Of a stretch of DNA of 64,000 bases, positions 51,846 through 60,195 are shown in pieces (position 1 is the first letter of the stretch; the number at the start of each line of letters is the position of its first letter). The notes below the pieces were generated by a model, which did no database searches, was not told where the DNA came from, and worked only from the letters and a program-made list of their open reading frames with translations. The DNA lies in contig NZ_JOEY01000018.1 of the NCBI RefSeq assembly GCF_000718165.1, positions 1 to 64,000 on the forward strand, written 5' to 3'. Made by a program: the position numbers and the translations under genes. Origin of the DNA: Streptomyces fulvoviolaceus. Lineage in GTDB: Bacteria > Actinomycetota > Actinomycetes > Streptomycetales > Streptomycetaceae.

Positions 51846-52868
51846 TCAGCCCTCGGAGGTGCGGGCCGGTGTGGTCGAGGCGGGCAGGTCGCCGTTGTAG
51901 CGCGTGTCCACGAAGTCGGCGAAGTCCACCTTCTCCGGGATGAGCTTCAACTCGGTGAAGGTGTCGGCGATCTCCTGCTCGGAGGCGATGAGGGGCTTGT
52001 CCACGGCGACCGAGATCCGGGTGGCGTTGGTGCGCTTCACCGAGGCCAGCGCCACCTCGTACGGCAGTCCCGTGTCCTTCGCCCAGACCTTGGCCCACTC
52101 GTCCTGGTGCTTGTAGACCCATGCGGTGGCCCGCCGCAGCCGCTCCAGATAGTCCTTGATCGCGGCGGCCTTCTTCTTGTCCTGCAGTGCGCTCGGCGCC
52201 GCCACCTGGAAGGTGAGGCCGTTGGTCACGCCGTCGCCGGTGGTGAGGACGCGGCCCTGCTTGCCCTGGAGGATCTGCGAGGTGTACGGGTCCCACACCG
52301 CCCACGCGTCGACCTTGCCGGAGGTGAAGGCGGCCAGCGCGTCGGCCGGCTGGAGGTACTTGACCTTCACGTCGCTCAGGCTCAGCCCGGCCGCCTTGAG
52401 GGAGGCGACGAGCTGGTAGTTCGCGGAGGAACCCTGCGCCACGGCGACCGACTTGCCCTTGAGCTGCTCGGGATCGGTCAGCTTCGAGTCGTTCGGCACG
52501 AGGATGGCGTCGCCCTTGGACGTGCCGTGGAAGGCGGCCACGACTGTGATCTTCGAGCCCGCGCCCGCCGCGAACACCGGCGGGGTGTTGCCGACGCCGC
52601 CGATGTCGACGGCCTTGGCGTTGACGGCCTCGAGGAGCGGTGGGCCGGAGGTGAACGTCGACCACTTGATCTTGTAGTCGAGGTTGTCGAGTTCGCCGGC
52701 GGCACGCAGGACCGCCTCCGAACCACCCTTCTGGTCACCGACGTTGAGGGTGAGAGAGCCCTTGCCATCGGTGTCGGTCCCCGTGCTCGCGGACGAGTTC
52801 CCGCCGCAGGCGGTGAGCAGGAGGGCGAAGGGGAGGAGCAGTGCGGCGGGGACGAGGCGTCGTCGCAT
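51846..52868 (-). CDS. ssuA: Sulfonate ABC transporter substrate-binding lipoprotein
   Basis: A 340-residue periplasm-like binding protein anchored as a lipoprotein (LLLPFALLLTACGG, lipobox Cys about 21). The binding fold reads LTLNVGDQKGGSEAVLRAAG, IKWSTFTSGPPLLEAVNAKA, IGGVGNTPPVFAAGAGS, VAVAQGSSANYQLVASLKAA, and WAVWDPYTSQILQGKQGRVL, all typical of SsuA/TauA-type proteins. It would capture aliphatic sulfonates for SsuBC. It sits between ssuB (48 bp) and ssuD (4 bp). Confidence 0.93.
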   Translation of the reverse strand: MRRRLVPAALLLPFALLLTACGGNSSASTGTDTDGKGSLTLNVGDQKGGSEAVLRAAGELDNLDYKIKWSTFTSGPPLLEAVNAKAVDIGGVGNTPPVFAAGAGSKITVVAAFHGTSKGDAILVPNDSKLTDPEQLKGKSVAVAQGSSANYQLVASLKAAGLSLSDVKVKYLQPADALAAFTSGKVDAWAVWDPYTSQILQGKQGRVLTTGDGVTNGLTFQVAAPSALQDKKKAAAIKDYLERLRRATAWVYKHQDEWAKVWAKDTGLPYEVALASVKRTNATRISVAVDKPLIASEQEIADTFTELKLIPEKVDFADFVDTRYNGDLPASTTPARTSEG

Positions 52869-52916
52869 GGTGGGTCCGTTTCCGTTCTGTGCTGTTGCTG
52901 TTGCTGTCGGGGAGGT

Positions 52917-53654
52917 TCAGGCGGCTTCGGCGGCGGTGTCGACGCCCAGGCGTTCCAGGAGACCGGCACGCAGTTCGGCGAACCGGGGGTCGGTGATGTC
53001 GCGCGGGCGGTCGAGGTCGATGTGCTCCTCGTGCGCGATGATCCCGTCGTCCATCACGAGGACGCGGTCGGCGAGCAGGACGGCCTCCTCGACGTCGTGC
53101 GTGACGAGCAGGACGGCGCAGCCACGGCGCTGCCACAACTCGCCCACCAGACGCTGGGCCTTGATGCGGGTGAGCGCGTCGAGCGCGCCGAACGGCTCGT
53201 CGAGCAGCAGGAGATCGGGTTCGCGGACCAACGCCCGGGCCAGCGAGGCGCGTTGGGCCTCACCGCCGGAGAGGGTCTTGGGCCAGGCGTCCGAGCGGTG
53301 GGTCAGGCCGACCTCCTCCAGGGCCTGGTCGGCGACGGTGCGCTCGGGCTTGCCCGGCAGACCGAGCAGGACGTTGCGCCACACCTTCTTCCACGGCATC
53401 AGCCGGGGTGCCTGGAAGGCGACGGCCTTGCGGCGCGGCACCAGGACCGTGCCCTCGATGTCGCGGTCGAGGCCGGCGAGGATGCGCAGCAGGGTGGACT
53501 TGCCGCAGCCGCTGCGGCCGAGCAGAGCGACGAACTCGCCCGGCTGGACGTCCAGTTGGAGGTTGTCGATGACGGCGCGGTCGTCGAAGGAGCGGGTCAG
53601 CCCCTCGACACGCACCGCCTGCGTGGTCACCGGCCGGTGAACGTCGGTCGCCAT
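52917..53654 (-). CDS. ssuB: Sulfonate ABC transporter ATP-binding protein
   Basis: A 245-residue ATPase with FVALLGRSGCGKSTLLRILA (Walker A), AVAFQAPRLMPWKKVWRNVL (Q-loop, with a PWKKV segment common to nitrate/sulfonate ATPases), KTLSGGEAQRASLARALVRE (signature), LLLLDEPFGALDALTR (Walker B) and LLVTHDVEEAVLLADRVLVM (H-loop). The ATG at 53654 overlaps the ssuC end by 28 bp, so the two are coupled. GAAAGG lies 13 nt upstream. Confidence 0.95.
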   Translation of the reverse strand: MATDVHRPVTTQAVRVEGLTRSFDDRAVIDNLQLDVQPGEFVALLGRSGCGKSTLLRILAGLDRDIEGTVLVPRRKAVAFQAPRLMPWKKVWRNVLLGLPGKPERTVADQALEEVGLTHRSDAWPKTLSGGEAQRASLARALVREPDLLLLDEPFGALDALTRIKAQRLVGELWQRRGCAVLLVTHDVEEAVLLADRVLVMDDGIIAHEEHIDLDRPRDITDPRFAELRAGLLERLGVDTAAEAA

Positions 53655-54538
53655 TGCAGCAGCAGCCTTTCGAGGGAGCGGACGATGAAGTCGGCCAGCA
53701 GGCCGAGGAAGGCGTAGACGATCAGGCAGACCACGATCACGTCGGTTCGCAGGAAGTCCCGCGCCTGCACCATGAGGAAGCCGATGCCGGAGTCCGCGTT
53801 GACCTGCTCGGCGAAGACCAGCGCGAGCCAGGAGATGCCGAGGGAGTAGCGCAGACCGGTCATCGCGCCGGGCAGCGCACCCGGCAGGATGACGTGCCGC
53901 ACGAGTCCCCACCGTGAGAGCCCGAGGGACTCCCCGGCCTCGATCAGCTGGGAGTCCACGCCGCGGATACCGGCGTACACGTTGAGGTAGAGCGGGAAGG
54001 TCACGCCGAGCGTGATGATGGCGATCTTCGGGGTCTCGCCGATGCCGAACCAGATGATGAACAGCGGGATCAGACCCACGAACGGCACGGTCCGCAGCAT
54101 CTGGACGGGAGCGTCCACGACGTCCTCGCCGATCCGGAACAGCCCCGAGACGAGGGCGAGTCCGGTGCCGATGAGGGTGCCGAACAGCAGCCCGAAAGCC
54201 ACGCGTTGCAGCGAGGTGGTCATGGCGTCGGCCAGTGAACCGTCGGCGATCAGATCACCCGCGACCTGCGCGATACGGCCGGGCGAGGCGAGCACGTCGG
54301 CGGTCAACACTCCGGTGGCGCTGAGGAGTTGCCACAGCACCAGGAGCAGGACCGGGCCGGTGGTGCGGCGCAGCCAGCGGGGGACGCGGGTGCGCCGGGA
54401 GGAGGTGGGGACGATGGGTACGAGGTCGGGGGATGCGGAGGATGCGGAGTCGGGTGAGGCGTGACGGGAGGCATCCGCCTTGGAGATATCCGAAATATCG
54501 GGTTCGGGAGAGCCGGGCGGGGCATGGCTGATGCTCAT
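53627..54538 (-). CDS. ssuC: Sulfonate ABC transporter permease
   Basis: A 303-residue binding-protein-dependent permease with a disordered Ser/Pro-rich N-terminus (about 45 residues) and six membrane helices. The EAA-loop region is ESLGLSRWGLVRHVILPGAL, PGAMTGLRYSLGISWLALVF, typical of the SsuC/TauC family. GGAG is 6 nt before the ATG. It is the first structural gene after a sulfur leader peptide and starts the ssuCBAD-monooxygenase operon. Confidence 0.94.
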   Translation of the reverse strand: MSISHAPPGSPEPDISDISKADASRHASPDSASSASPDLVPIVPTSSRRTRVPRWLRRTTGPVLLLVLWQLLSATGVLTADVLASPGRIAQVAGDLIADGSLADAMTTSLQRVAFGLLFGTLIGTGLALVSGLFRIGEDVVDAPVQMLRTVPFVGLIPLFIIWFGIGETPKIAIITLGVTFPLYLNVYAGIRGVDSQLIEAGESLGLSRWGLVRHVILPGALPGAMTGLRYSLGISWLALVFAEQVNADSGIGFLMVQARDFLRTDVIVVCLIVYAFLGLLADFIVRSLERLLLQWRPTFTGR

Positions 54539-54610
54539 GGATGCTCCACGGAGGGGAGAGCGGCCGGTGAGGGGATACGGCCAGGCGCCGCCGCGTCAGC
54601 CGCGCGGCAG

Positions 54611-54632
54611 GGATCGGAGATCCGCGCGGATC
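54611..54632 (-). promoter_or_regulatory. Mutually exclusive hairpins in the ssu leader
   Basis: In the transcript the order is GAUCC, GCGC, GGAUC, UCC, GAUCC. The middle GGAUC can pair with either neighbour, giving hairpin A (GAUCC/GGAUC, loop GCGC) or hairpin B (GGAUC/GAUCC, loop UCC), but not both. This lies between the leader peptide stop (54681) and ssuC (54538). The stems are only five pairs, so the switch is a hypothesis. Confidence 0.4.
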
Positions 54633-54680
54633 AGACGTGCGGGTGAGGCGGAGCGCAGGCGCGAGGGGAGGAGGAAGGCG

Positions 54681-54764
54681 TCAGTGGCCGCGACGACACG
54701 CGGCGGAGGCCACCCGCAGCAGGTCGATGTGACCGCGCGTGGTGAGCAGAACTGAACGCAACAT
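54681..54764 (-). CDS. Putative sulfur-operon leader peptide (27 aa)
   Basis: A 27-codon frame with ATG at 54764 and TGA at 54681, too short for usual gene calling. It begins MLRSVLLTTRGHIDLLRVAS and ends in ACRRGH. This is the pattern of the putative leader peptides found upstream of sulfur uptake and assimilation genes in actinobacteria, with a Cys-Arg-Arg segment near the end. Ribosome stalling at the Cys codon when charged tRNA-Cys is low is a reasonable idea for attenuation. It lies 142 bp upstream of ssuC, on the same strand. The purines just before the ATG are GGCGGC, not a strong ribosome-binding site. Confidence 0.82.
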   Translation of the reverse strand: MLRSVLLTTRGHIDLLRVASAACRRGH

Positions 54765-54886
54765 GCCGCCGAAAGTAGCCAGATGACGTGGGCACGGTCA
54801 ATGGCGTCTCGCGGAGTGGACCCGCTGTATCAGGGGGCGAGCGATGGGGCGCGTGTGAATCCCGGCGTATGGGTGAGGATGGGGGC

Positions 54887-55315
54887 ATGTCAGATGCGTT
54901 CACCACCCGAGTTCTGAACGTCGCCTCCGGCTCGACGGAGCGGATCGTCGACCTCACCGGCGACTGCGAGGCCTTCCTGCGGGAGGTCGCCGCCGGCCGC
55001 GACGGCCTCCTCAACATCTTCGTCCCGCACGCCACCGCCGGCATCGCGATCATCGAAACGGGTGCCGGCAGCGACGACGACCTCCTCACCGCCCTGCACA
55101 CCCTCCTCCCCGCCGACGACCGCTGGCAGCACCGCCACGGCAGCCCCGGCCACGGCCGCGACCACGTCCTCCCGGCGATCGTCCCGCCGCATGCGACGGT
55201 TCCGGTGCTGGGCGGGAGGCTGGAGCTGGGGACTTGGCAGTCGGTGTGTCTGGTGGATACGAACAGGGATAATTTCGAGCGAAAGGTGCGCTTGTCCCTC
55301 CTCGTGGGCTCCTGA
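54887..55315 (+). CDS. yjbQ: YjbQ family protein (UPF0047)
   Basis: A 142-residue YjbQ/UPF0047 protein: RIVDLTGDCEAFLREVAAGR, GLLNIFVPHATAGIAIIETG, GHGRDHVLPAIVPPHATVPV and GTWQSVCLVDTNRDNFERKV. Related proteins are annotated as secondary thiamine-phosphate synthase; the His-rich PHATAG and GHGRDH segments are the conserved site. The ATG at 54887 follows GGATGGGGG. It is divergent from the leader/ssu operon. Confidence 0.9.
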   Translation: MSDAFTTRVLNVASGSTERIVDLTGDCEAFLREVAAGRDGLLNIFVPHATAGIAIIETGAGSDDDLLTALHTLLPADDRWQHRHGSPGHGRDHVLPAIVPPHATVPVLGGRLELGTWQSVCLVDTNRDNFERKVRLSLLVGS

Positions 55316-55390
55316 TTCGCCGCTCGAGGCCCACAGCAGCCGTACGGCGTTCCACCACCGGTTCATCAGTCATGACGACCGTGTCGCGCG

Positions 55391-56953
55391 TCAGCCGGCC
55401 AATGCGCTGAGCGCGAGTATGGCGCCGAGTGATGTGAGGGACAACAGTGTGTGGGATGCCGTCCAGGTGCGGAGTGTTCCGCCGACTGTGAGGCCGAAGT
55501 ACTCCTTGAACATCCAGAACGAGGCGTCGTTGACGTGTCCGAGGAACGCCGCGCCGGAGCCGAGCGCGAGGGCCAGCAGGGCCGCGTGGGTGGTGTCCAG
55601 GCCGTGTGCCATCGGGCCCACGATGCCGGCTGCCGCCACGGTGGCCACGGTGCCGGAGCCCGTCGCCGTCCGCATGAGCGCGGCCGTCAGCCAGGCCAGC
55701 AGGATCAGCGGGACGTGCAGGTGCTGGGCGGCCTGTCCGATCGCGGAGTTGACCCCGGAATCGTGCAGGGCCTGGGAGTAGCCGCCGCCGGCCCCGACGA
55801 TCACCAGAACGCCGGCGATCGGCGGGAAGGACCTGGACAGTGTCTCGTGCACCTGGCGGCGTGAGGCGCCGGCGGTCCAGCCGAACGTGAACAGAGCGAT
55901 GACGACCGCCACGAGCAGGGCGACCACCGGGGTGCCGAGGAACTCGACACCGGTGAGGGCGGCGCCATGGGCCCAGCCGAAGGTGTCGCAGGAGGCCTTG
56001 AGCATCATGAGTGCGACCGGCAGCAGGACGGTGCCGATGGTGACCGAGAAGCGCGGCGCGCGGCGGTTGTCCTGCAGCTGTTCCGGGACCTCCTCGTGGT
56101 CCGGCGGGATCGGCGTGCGACGGCCGGACACGGTCTTGGTCGCCGCGGTCGCCATCGCGGCCGCCGGGTTCCTGTCCGCGATCCCTACGGCGAATTCGGC
56201 GGGGCTGGACGAGGGAATGGCGGTTGCGGTGCCCGCCGTGGTGAACGCCGCCAGTGCCGACTCGGGTACGCGGGCGGTGACCCGCGGCCAGATGTACGCG
56301 GTGAACAGCGGGCCCACCACGACGGCGCAGGGCACGGCGACGATCAGACCGTAGACCAGGGTGAGACCGATGTCGGCGTGCACCGCGCTGATGGCCACCA
56401 GCACCCCGGGGTGCGGGGGGACCAAGGCGTGCACGGTGGCCAGGCCGGCCATGGCCGGGATGCCGGCCCGCAGCACTGGCTGGCCCGCGCGCCGGGCGAT
56501 CTGGAGCACCAGGGGAACCAGCATGACGAAGCCGACTTCGAAGAACATCGGCAGGCCCACGACGCAGGCGATCAGGGTGATGGCCCACGGCAGCCGTCGG
56601 GGCCCGGCGACGCGGGTGAGCGTCGTCACGATCTGGTCGATGCCGCCGGAATCCGCCATCAGGCGGCCGAGTATCGCGCCGAGGACGATCAGGACGCCGA
56701 CTTTGCCGATGGTGGCACCGACGCCGGCGGTGAACGAGTCCGCCGCCTTCGCGACATCCTCCCCGGACAGCATCGAGACGGTGAAGGCGCCCAGCATGAG
56801 TGCGAGGAAGGCGTGCAGCCTGGCCCAGGCGATGAGGACGACGACCGTCGCGATGGACAGGCCCACCAGCACCAGCAGCCAGGTGTCGTGACCGGACCAG
56901 GCCCCGGCCGCGGTGGCCGATTTCGCGGACATTGATGCCAACGCTGCCATCAT
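55391..56953 (-). CDS. GntP family permease
   Basis: A 520-residue integral membrane protein with about 12 helices of the gluconate:H+ symporter family: LMLGAFTVSMLSGEDVAKAA, IVLGAILGRLMADSGGIDQI, GLPMFFEVGFVMLVPLVLQI (conserved motif), ALVPPHPGVLVAISAVHADI, IVGAGGGYSQALHDSGVNSA and FLGHVNDASFWMFKEYFGLT. The likely substrate is gluconate or a related sugar acid. It is divergent from a CitAB/DcuSR-like two-component system, which probably senses the substrate and activates the permease. Two ATGs (56953, 56950) are adjacent. Confidence 0.92.
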   Translation of the reverse strand: MMAALASMSAKSATAAGAWSGHDTWLLVLVGLSIATVVVLIAWARLHAFLALMLGAFTVSMLSGEDVAKAADSFTAGVGATIGKVGVLIVLGAILGRLMADSGGIDQIVTTLTRVAGPRRLPWAITLIACVVGLPMFFEVGFVMLVPLVLQIARRAGQPVLRAGIPAMAGLATVHALVPPHPGVLVAISAVHADIGLTLVYGLIVAVPCAVVVGPLFTAYIWPRVTARVPESALAAFTTAGTATAIPSSSPAEFAVGIADRNPAAAMATAATKTVSGRRTPIPPDHEEVPEQLQDNRRAPRFSVTIGTVLLPVALMMLKASCDTFGWAHGAALTGVEFLGTPVVALLVAVVIALFTFGWTAGASRRQVHETLSRSFPPIAGVLVIVGAGGGYSQALHDSGVNSAIGQAAQHLHVPLILLAWLTAALMRTATGSGTVATVAAAGIVGPMAHGLDTTHAALLALALGSGAAFLGHVNDASFWMFKEYFGLTVGGTLRTWTASHTLLSLTSLGAILALSALAG

Positions 56954-57218
56954 GTGAATTCAGCTTTCCCTATGGGGTGCGGTCGTCCCGTTTACGGACT
57001 TCCGGGATTTCCGACGGCGCCGGCGTGTTTCCCGTTCTCTGAAGTCCCCGCATTCGCCCAGTTCTTCGGCTCGGGCTTGCGGCACCGTACGTGCGGTTCG
57101 CAGCGCATCACCAGGGGTGCAGCGGTTGCGCTGATTAAGAACGGCGTAAATTTTTCAGTGCGTTCTGCTCGTTTTGTGCACGCGGAAGTACCCGCTGATT
57201 TCCGGATACACTGAAGTC

Positions 57219-58865
57219 ATGCTCCGTGCGCCCCGTATGGCCACCCAGGCGCTGCTCGCCCAAGTGGCGGTACTGGTCGTCGTATTGGGCGCCGGGCTCG
57301 CGGTCACGGTGGGTCTCCTTCGGCACTCGTCCGAGACGCAGTACGAGCAGCGCGCGTTGGCGGTCGCGCGGACCGTGGCCGAGGACCCCGTCGTGGCGCG
57401 GCGCGTGGGCGTCGGATCGGACCCCGGCGGAGCGGTGGAGGGCCTCGCCGAATCGGTGCGCCGCCGTACCGGGATGCTCTTCGTCGTGGTGACCGACCGG
57501 CACGGCATCCGCTACGCGCACCCGGACCCGGCCGAGGTGGGCAAGGAGGTCAGCACCCCGCCGACCGCGCTGGACGGCCGTGATTCGGTGTCGGTCCAGC
57601 GTGGGACGCTCGGCGTCTCCGCGCGCGCCAAGGTTCCGCTCCGCACGGCGGACGGCGCGGTCGTCGGCGAGGTCAGTACCGGCGTACGGGTCGGGACGGC
57701 GCTGGAGGCCGCCGCGCCGCTGATCCACGACCAGGCTGTGCTGTCGACGGGGGCGCTGTTGCTCGGAGCCGGGGTCGCGGTGCTGCTGACCCGCCGCCTC
57801 AAGAGGCAGACCCATGGCCTGGAACCGGCCGAGCTCGCCGAACTGCTGCGTGAGCAGCAGGCCGTGCTGCACGGTGTCGGTGACGGTGTGCTCGCCGTGG
57901 ATCCGTCGAACCGGATCACGGTGTGCAACGAGGAGGCGGCGCGGCTGCTCGGCGGCGCGATACCGCCCGGTACCGCGTTGCCCGACGCGGGTCTGCCGCC
58001 GCCGGTGCAGCGGGTGTTGGCGGAACGTCAGGAACTGTGCCAGAGCGTGGCGGTGGTCGGCGCACGGATGCTCGTGATGACCTCGCAGTCGGTGCGCCGC
58101 GGTGAACAGGACCTCGGTCACGTGCTGACCCTGCGCGACCGTACCGAACTGGACGAGCTGGAGCGCGAGCGGTCCGCGTTGCGGGCGCTCTCGGACGCCC
58201 TGCGCGCCCAGGCGCACGAGTACACCAACCGGCTGCACACGCTGTCCGGAATGCTCGCCGTCGGGGATGTGCCGGACGCCCAGGCGTACCTGCGTGAACT
58301 GGCCGCGGCCCCGCTGGCCACCGAGGGCCGTGACGGCGCCAGGATCGCCGACCCCTATCTGCGCGGCCTGCTTGCCGCCAAGACGGCGACCGCCTCCGAA
58401 CAGGGTGTGGAACTGCGCCTGGACGGTGACTCCCACCTGCCGGGCCGGCTGATCGAACCGCTGGATGTGGTGAGCGTGGTGGGCAACCTGCTCGACAACG
58501 CCGTGCGCGCGGCCGCGGGCGGGCGTCGCAGGCCCGCCTGGGCGGAGCTCGGCGTACTGGCCGAGGGGGATACGCTCCACGTGGCCGTGATCGACAGCGG
58601 TGACGGCGTGCGGGACGAGGACGTCGAGCGGCTGTTCCAGCGGGGATTCACCACCCGCAGCGCGGGGGAACGGGCCGGTCACGGAATCGGTCTCTTCCTC
58701 GCCTGCCGGCTCGTGACCAAGCACGGTGGTGAACTGCGTCTGGGGCAGGCGGGCGGGGCGGAGCACGGAGCCGTCTTCCTGGCCACTGTGCCCGGTGCGC
58801 TGGAGCGGGGGCCCCGCACCGGCACGAAGGCCCAGCGCCAGGAGACTCACGGAGGTGTGCAGTGA
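57219..58865 (+). CDS. CitA/DcuS-type sensor histidine kinase
   Basis: About 548 residues. TM1 (LLAQVAVLVVVLGAGLAVTV) precedes an extracytoplasmic PDC/sCache-like sensor (GMLFVVVTDRHGIRYAHPDP, EVSTGVRVGTALEAA), TM2 (VLSTGALLLGAGVAVLLTRR), a PAS domain (GVLAVDPSNRITVCNEEAAR), the SpoOB-type phosphoacceptor helix (RAQAHEYTNRLHTLSGMLAV, His about 334), and HATPase (VSVVGNLLDNAVRAAA, GHGIGLFLACRLVTKHGGEL). These kinases sense di- or tricarboxylates. I chose the ATG at 57219; another in-frame ATG is at 57237. Its end overlaps the regulator start (GTGA). Confidence 0.92.
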   Translation: MLRAPRMATQALLAQVAVLVVVLGAGLAVTVGLLRHSSETQYEQRALAVARTVAEDPVVARRVGVGSDPGGAVEGLAESVRRRTGMLFVVVTDRHGIRYAHPDPAEVGKEVSTPPTALDGRDSVSVQRGTLGVSARAKVPLRTADGAVVGEVSTGVRVGTALEAAAPLIHDQAVLSTGALLLGAGVAVLLTRRLKRQTHGLEPAELAELLREQQAVLHGVGDGVLAVDPSNRITVCNEEAARLLGGAIPPGTALPDAGLPPPVQRVLAERQELCQSVAVVGARMLVMTSQSVRRGEQDLGHVLTLRDRTELDELERERSALRALSDALRAQAHEYTNRLHTLSGMLAVGDVPDAQAYLRELAAAPLATEGRDGARIADPYLRGLLAAKTATASEQGVELRLDGDSHLPGRLIEPLDVVSVVGNLLDNAVRAAAGGRRRPAWAELGVLAEGDTLHVAVIDSGDGVRDEDVERLFQRGFTTRSAGERAGHGIGLFLACRLVTKHGGELRLGQAGGAEHGAVFLATVPGALERGPRTGTKAQRQETHGGVQ

Positions 58866-59545
58866 TCCGGGTTCTGATCGTGGACGACGACTACCGTGTC
58901 GCCGAACTCCACGCCCGCTACGTGCGGGCGACCGACGGCTTCACCGTCGCGGGCACCGCCCGGACGGCGGCCCAGGCCGTGGAGTCGAGCCGCGCGCTGC
59001 GGTCCGACCTGGTCCTGCTCGACCTGTATCTGCCCGACCGGCTGGGGACCGAGGTGCTCCCGGCGCTGACCGGCGACGTGCTGATGGTCACGGCGGCCGC
59101 CGACGCCGCGCAGGTGCGGGCGGCGCTGGGGCGCGGCGCCGTCGGTTACCTGATCAAGCCGTTCGACGACAGTGACCTGCGTAAACGGCTGGCCGCATAC
59201 GCCCGTTACCGGGCTCAGCTCGCCACCGACCGCCCCCTGGCCCAGGACCAGGTGGACCGCGCGCTGCGCGCCCTGCACGGCGCGGACCGCTCGAGCCCGG
59301 CCCGCCGGCCACGCACCACGCCCACCGGGAAGCTCGTAGCGGACGCCGTCCGCTCTGCCGACGGTTCGGTCACCGCCAGCGCGGTTGCCGAGCGTCTGGG
59401 TGTCTCCCGGCCGACCGCCCAGCGCTACCTCGCCGATCTCGCCGCCGACGGCACGGTCCGCGTCGAGCTGCGCTACGGTGCCGCCGGCCGCCCCGAGCAC
59501 CTCTATGCCTGGAGTGGCGAGCACCCGGTCCCGGATCCGGGCTGA
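58862..59545 (+). CDS. CitB/DcuR-type response regulator
   Basis: A 227-residue regulator. The receiver domain has VLIVDDDYRVAELHARYVRA (acidic pocket), DLVLLDLYLPDRLGTEVLPA (phosphoacceptor Asp about 53), LMVTAAADAAQ and VGYLIKPFDDSDLRKRL (Lys). The C-terminus carries an HTH (SAVAERLGVSRPTAQRYLAD) typical of this family. GTG overlaps the kinase TGA, so the two are coupled. It is expected to control the divergent GntP permease. Confidence 0.93.
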   Translation: MIRVLIVDDDYRVAELHARYVRATDGFTVAGTARTAAQAVESSRALRSDLVLLDLYLPDRLGTEVLPALTGDVLMVTAAADAAQVRAALGRGAVGYLIKPFDDSDLRKRLAAYARYRAQLATDRPLAQDQVDRALRALHGADRSSPARRPRTTPTGKLVADAVRSADGSVTASAVAERLGVSRPTAQRYLADLAADGTVRVELRYGAAGRPEHLYAWSGEHPVPDPG

Positions 59546-59584
59546 CCGTCGCAAGGTCCTCCGGGGGCAGCCGTGTTGGTGAGG

Positions 59585-60097
59585 TCAGCGTTCTGCCGCC
59601 GGACGCGCGGCACGGTTCTGAGGGCGTGACTTGGTCAGTCCGTCTTCCACGGCGCTGAGCAGGTGGAGGGCGGCGTCGAGGTGCTCGGTGTCGTGGCCGG
59701 CGGCTTCGGCGACGGTCGTGGCCCATTCCCGCCGGACGAGGACGGTGTTGCTGCGTCCGCGCTCGGTGGAGCGGACCGTCACCCCGCGACCGTCGTCCGA
59801 GTGCGTGCGCCGCTCGATGAAGCCTTTCTGTTCCAGCCCGCGCAGGACGGTGGAGAGATTGGTGCGCTGGAGCCCGGTCGCGGCGGCGATGCGGCTGGGT
59901 GCGGCGTCGGGGTCGCTCTTGAGGTAGCGCATCACCATGCCCTCGGACTGCGACAGGTGGACGGCCCGCTCGTCCGCGTAGCGGCGGAACTGGATCTCCC
60001 GGCTGATGATCAGTACGAGGTCGGCCAGTTCGGCCCACCGCTGCTCGTGGTCCGGCCCTGCTGTCGGGCCCGTCTGGTGCGCATGGTCCTCCGTCAC
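59585..60097 (-). CDS. MarR family transcriptional regulator
   Basis: A 170-residue MarR-type protein: EIQFRRYADERAVHLSQSEG, AAPSRIAAATGLQRTNLSTV (recognition helix), LRGLEQKGFIERRTHSDDGR and GVTVRSTERGRSNTVL (wing). I chose the GTG at 60097; a TTG nine codons earlier is possible but has no ribosome-binding site, and the GTG's GGAG is rather close. It is divergent from the MFS gene. A 16-bp perfect palindrome lies between them. Confidence 0.9.
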   Translation of the reverse strand: MTEDHAHQTGPTAGPDHEQRWAELADLVLIISREIQFRRYADERAVHLSQSEGMVMRYLKSDPDAAPSRIAAATGLQRTNLSTVLRGLEQKGFIERRTHSDDGRGVTVRSTERGRSNTVLVRREWATTVAEAAGHDTEHLDAALHLLSAVEDGLTKSRPQNRAARPAAER

Positions 60098-60158
60098 GGC
60101 TCCAGGGTACGGGGTTGCCGCCAATTGGTTATGGGGGCATACTCCTTATGTGCTCATA

Positions 60159-60174
60159 GTTATGAGCTCATAAC
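60159..60174. promoter_or_regulatory. Perfect 16-bp palindrome, probable MarR operator
   Basis: GTTATGAGCTCATAAC is a perfect palindrome, 22-37 bp before the MFS start codon and about 62 bp before the marR start. A partial copy (CTCATAGT, 60153-60160) overlaps its left edge, and TTATG recurs at 60128-60132 and 60146-60150, so several half-sites cluster. It most likely binds the divergent MarR regulator and blocks the MFS-cydAB promoter. Confidence 0.75.
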
Positions 60175-60195
60175 ATCTGTTCGTCTGGAGTCGTC

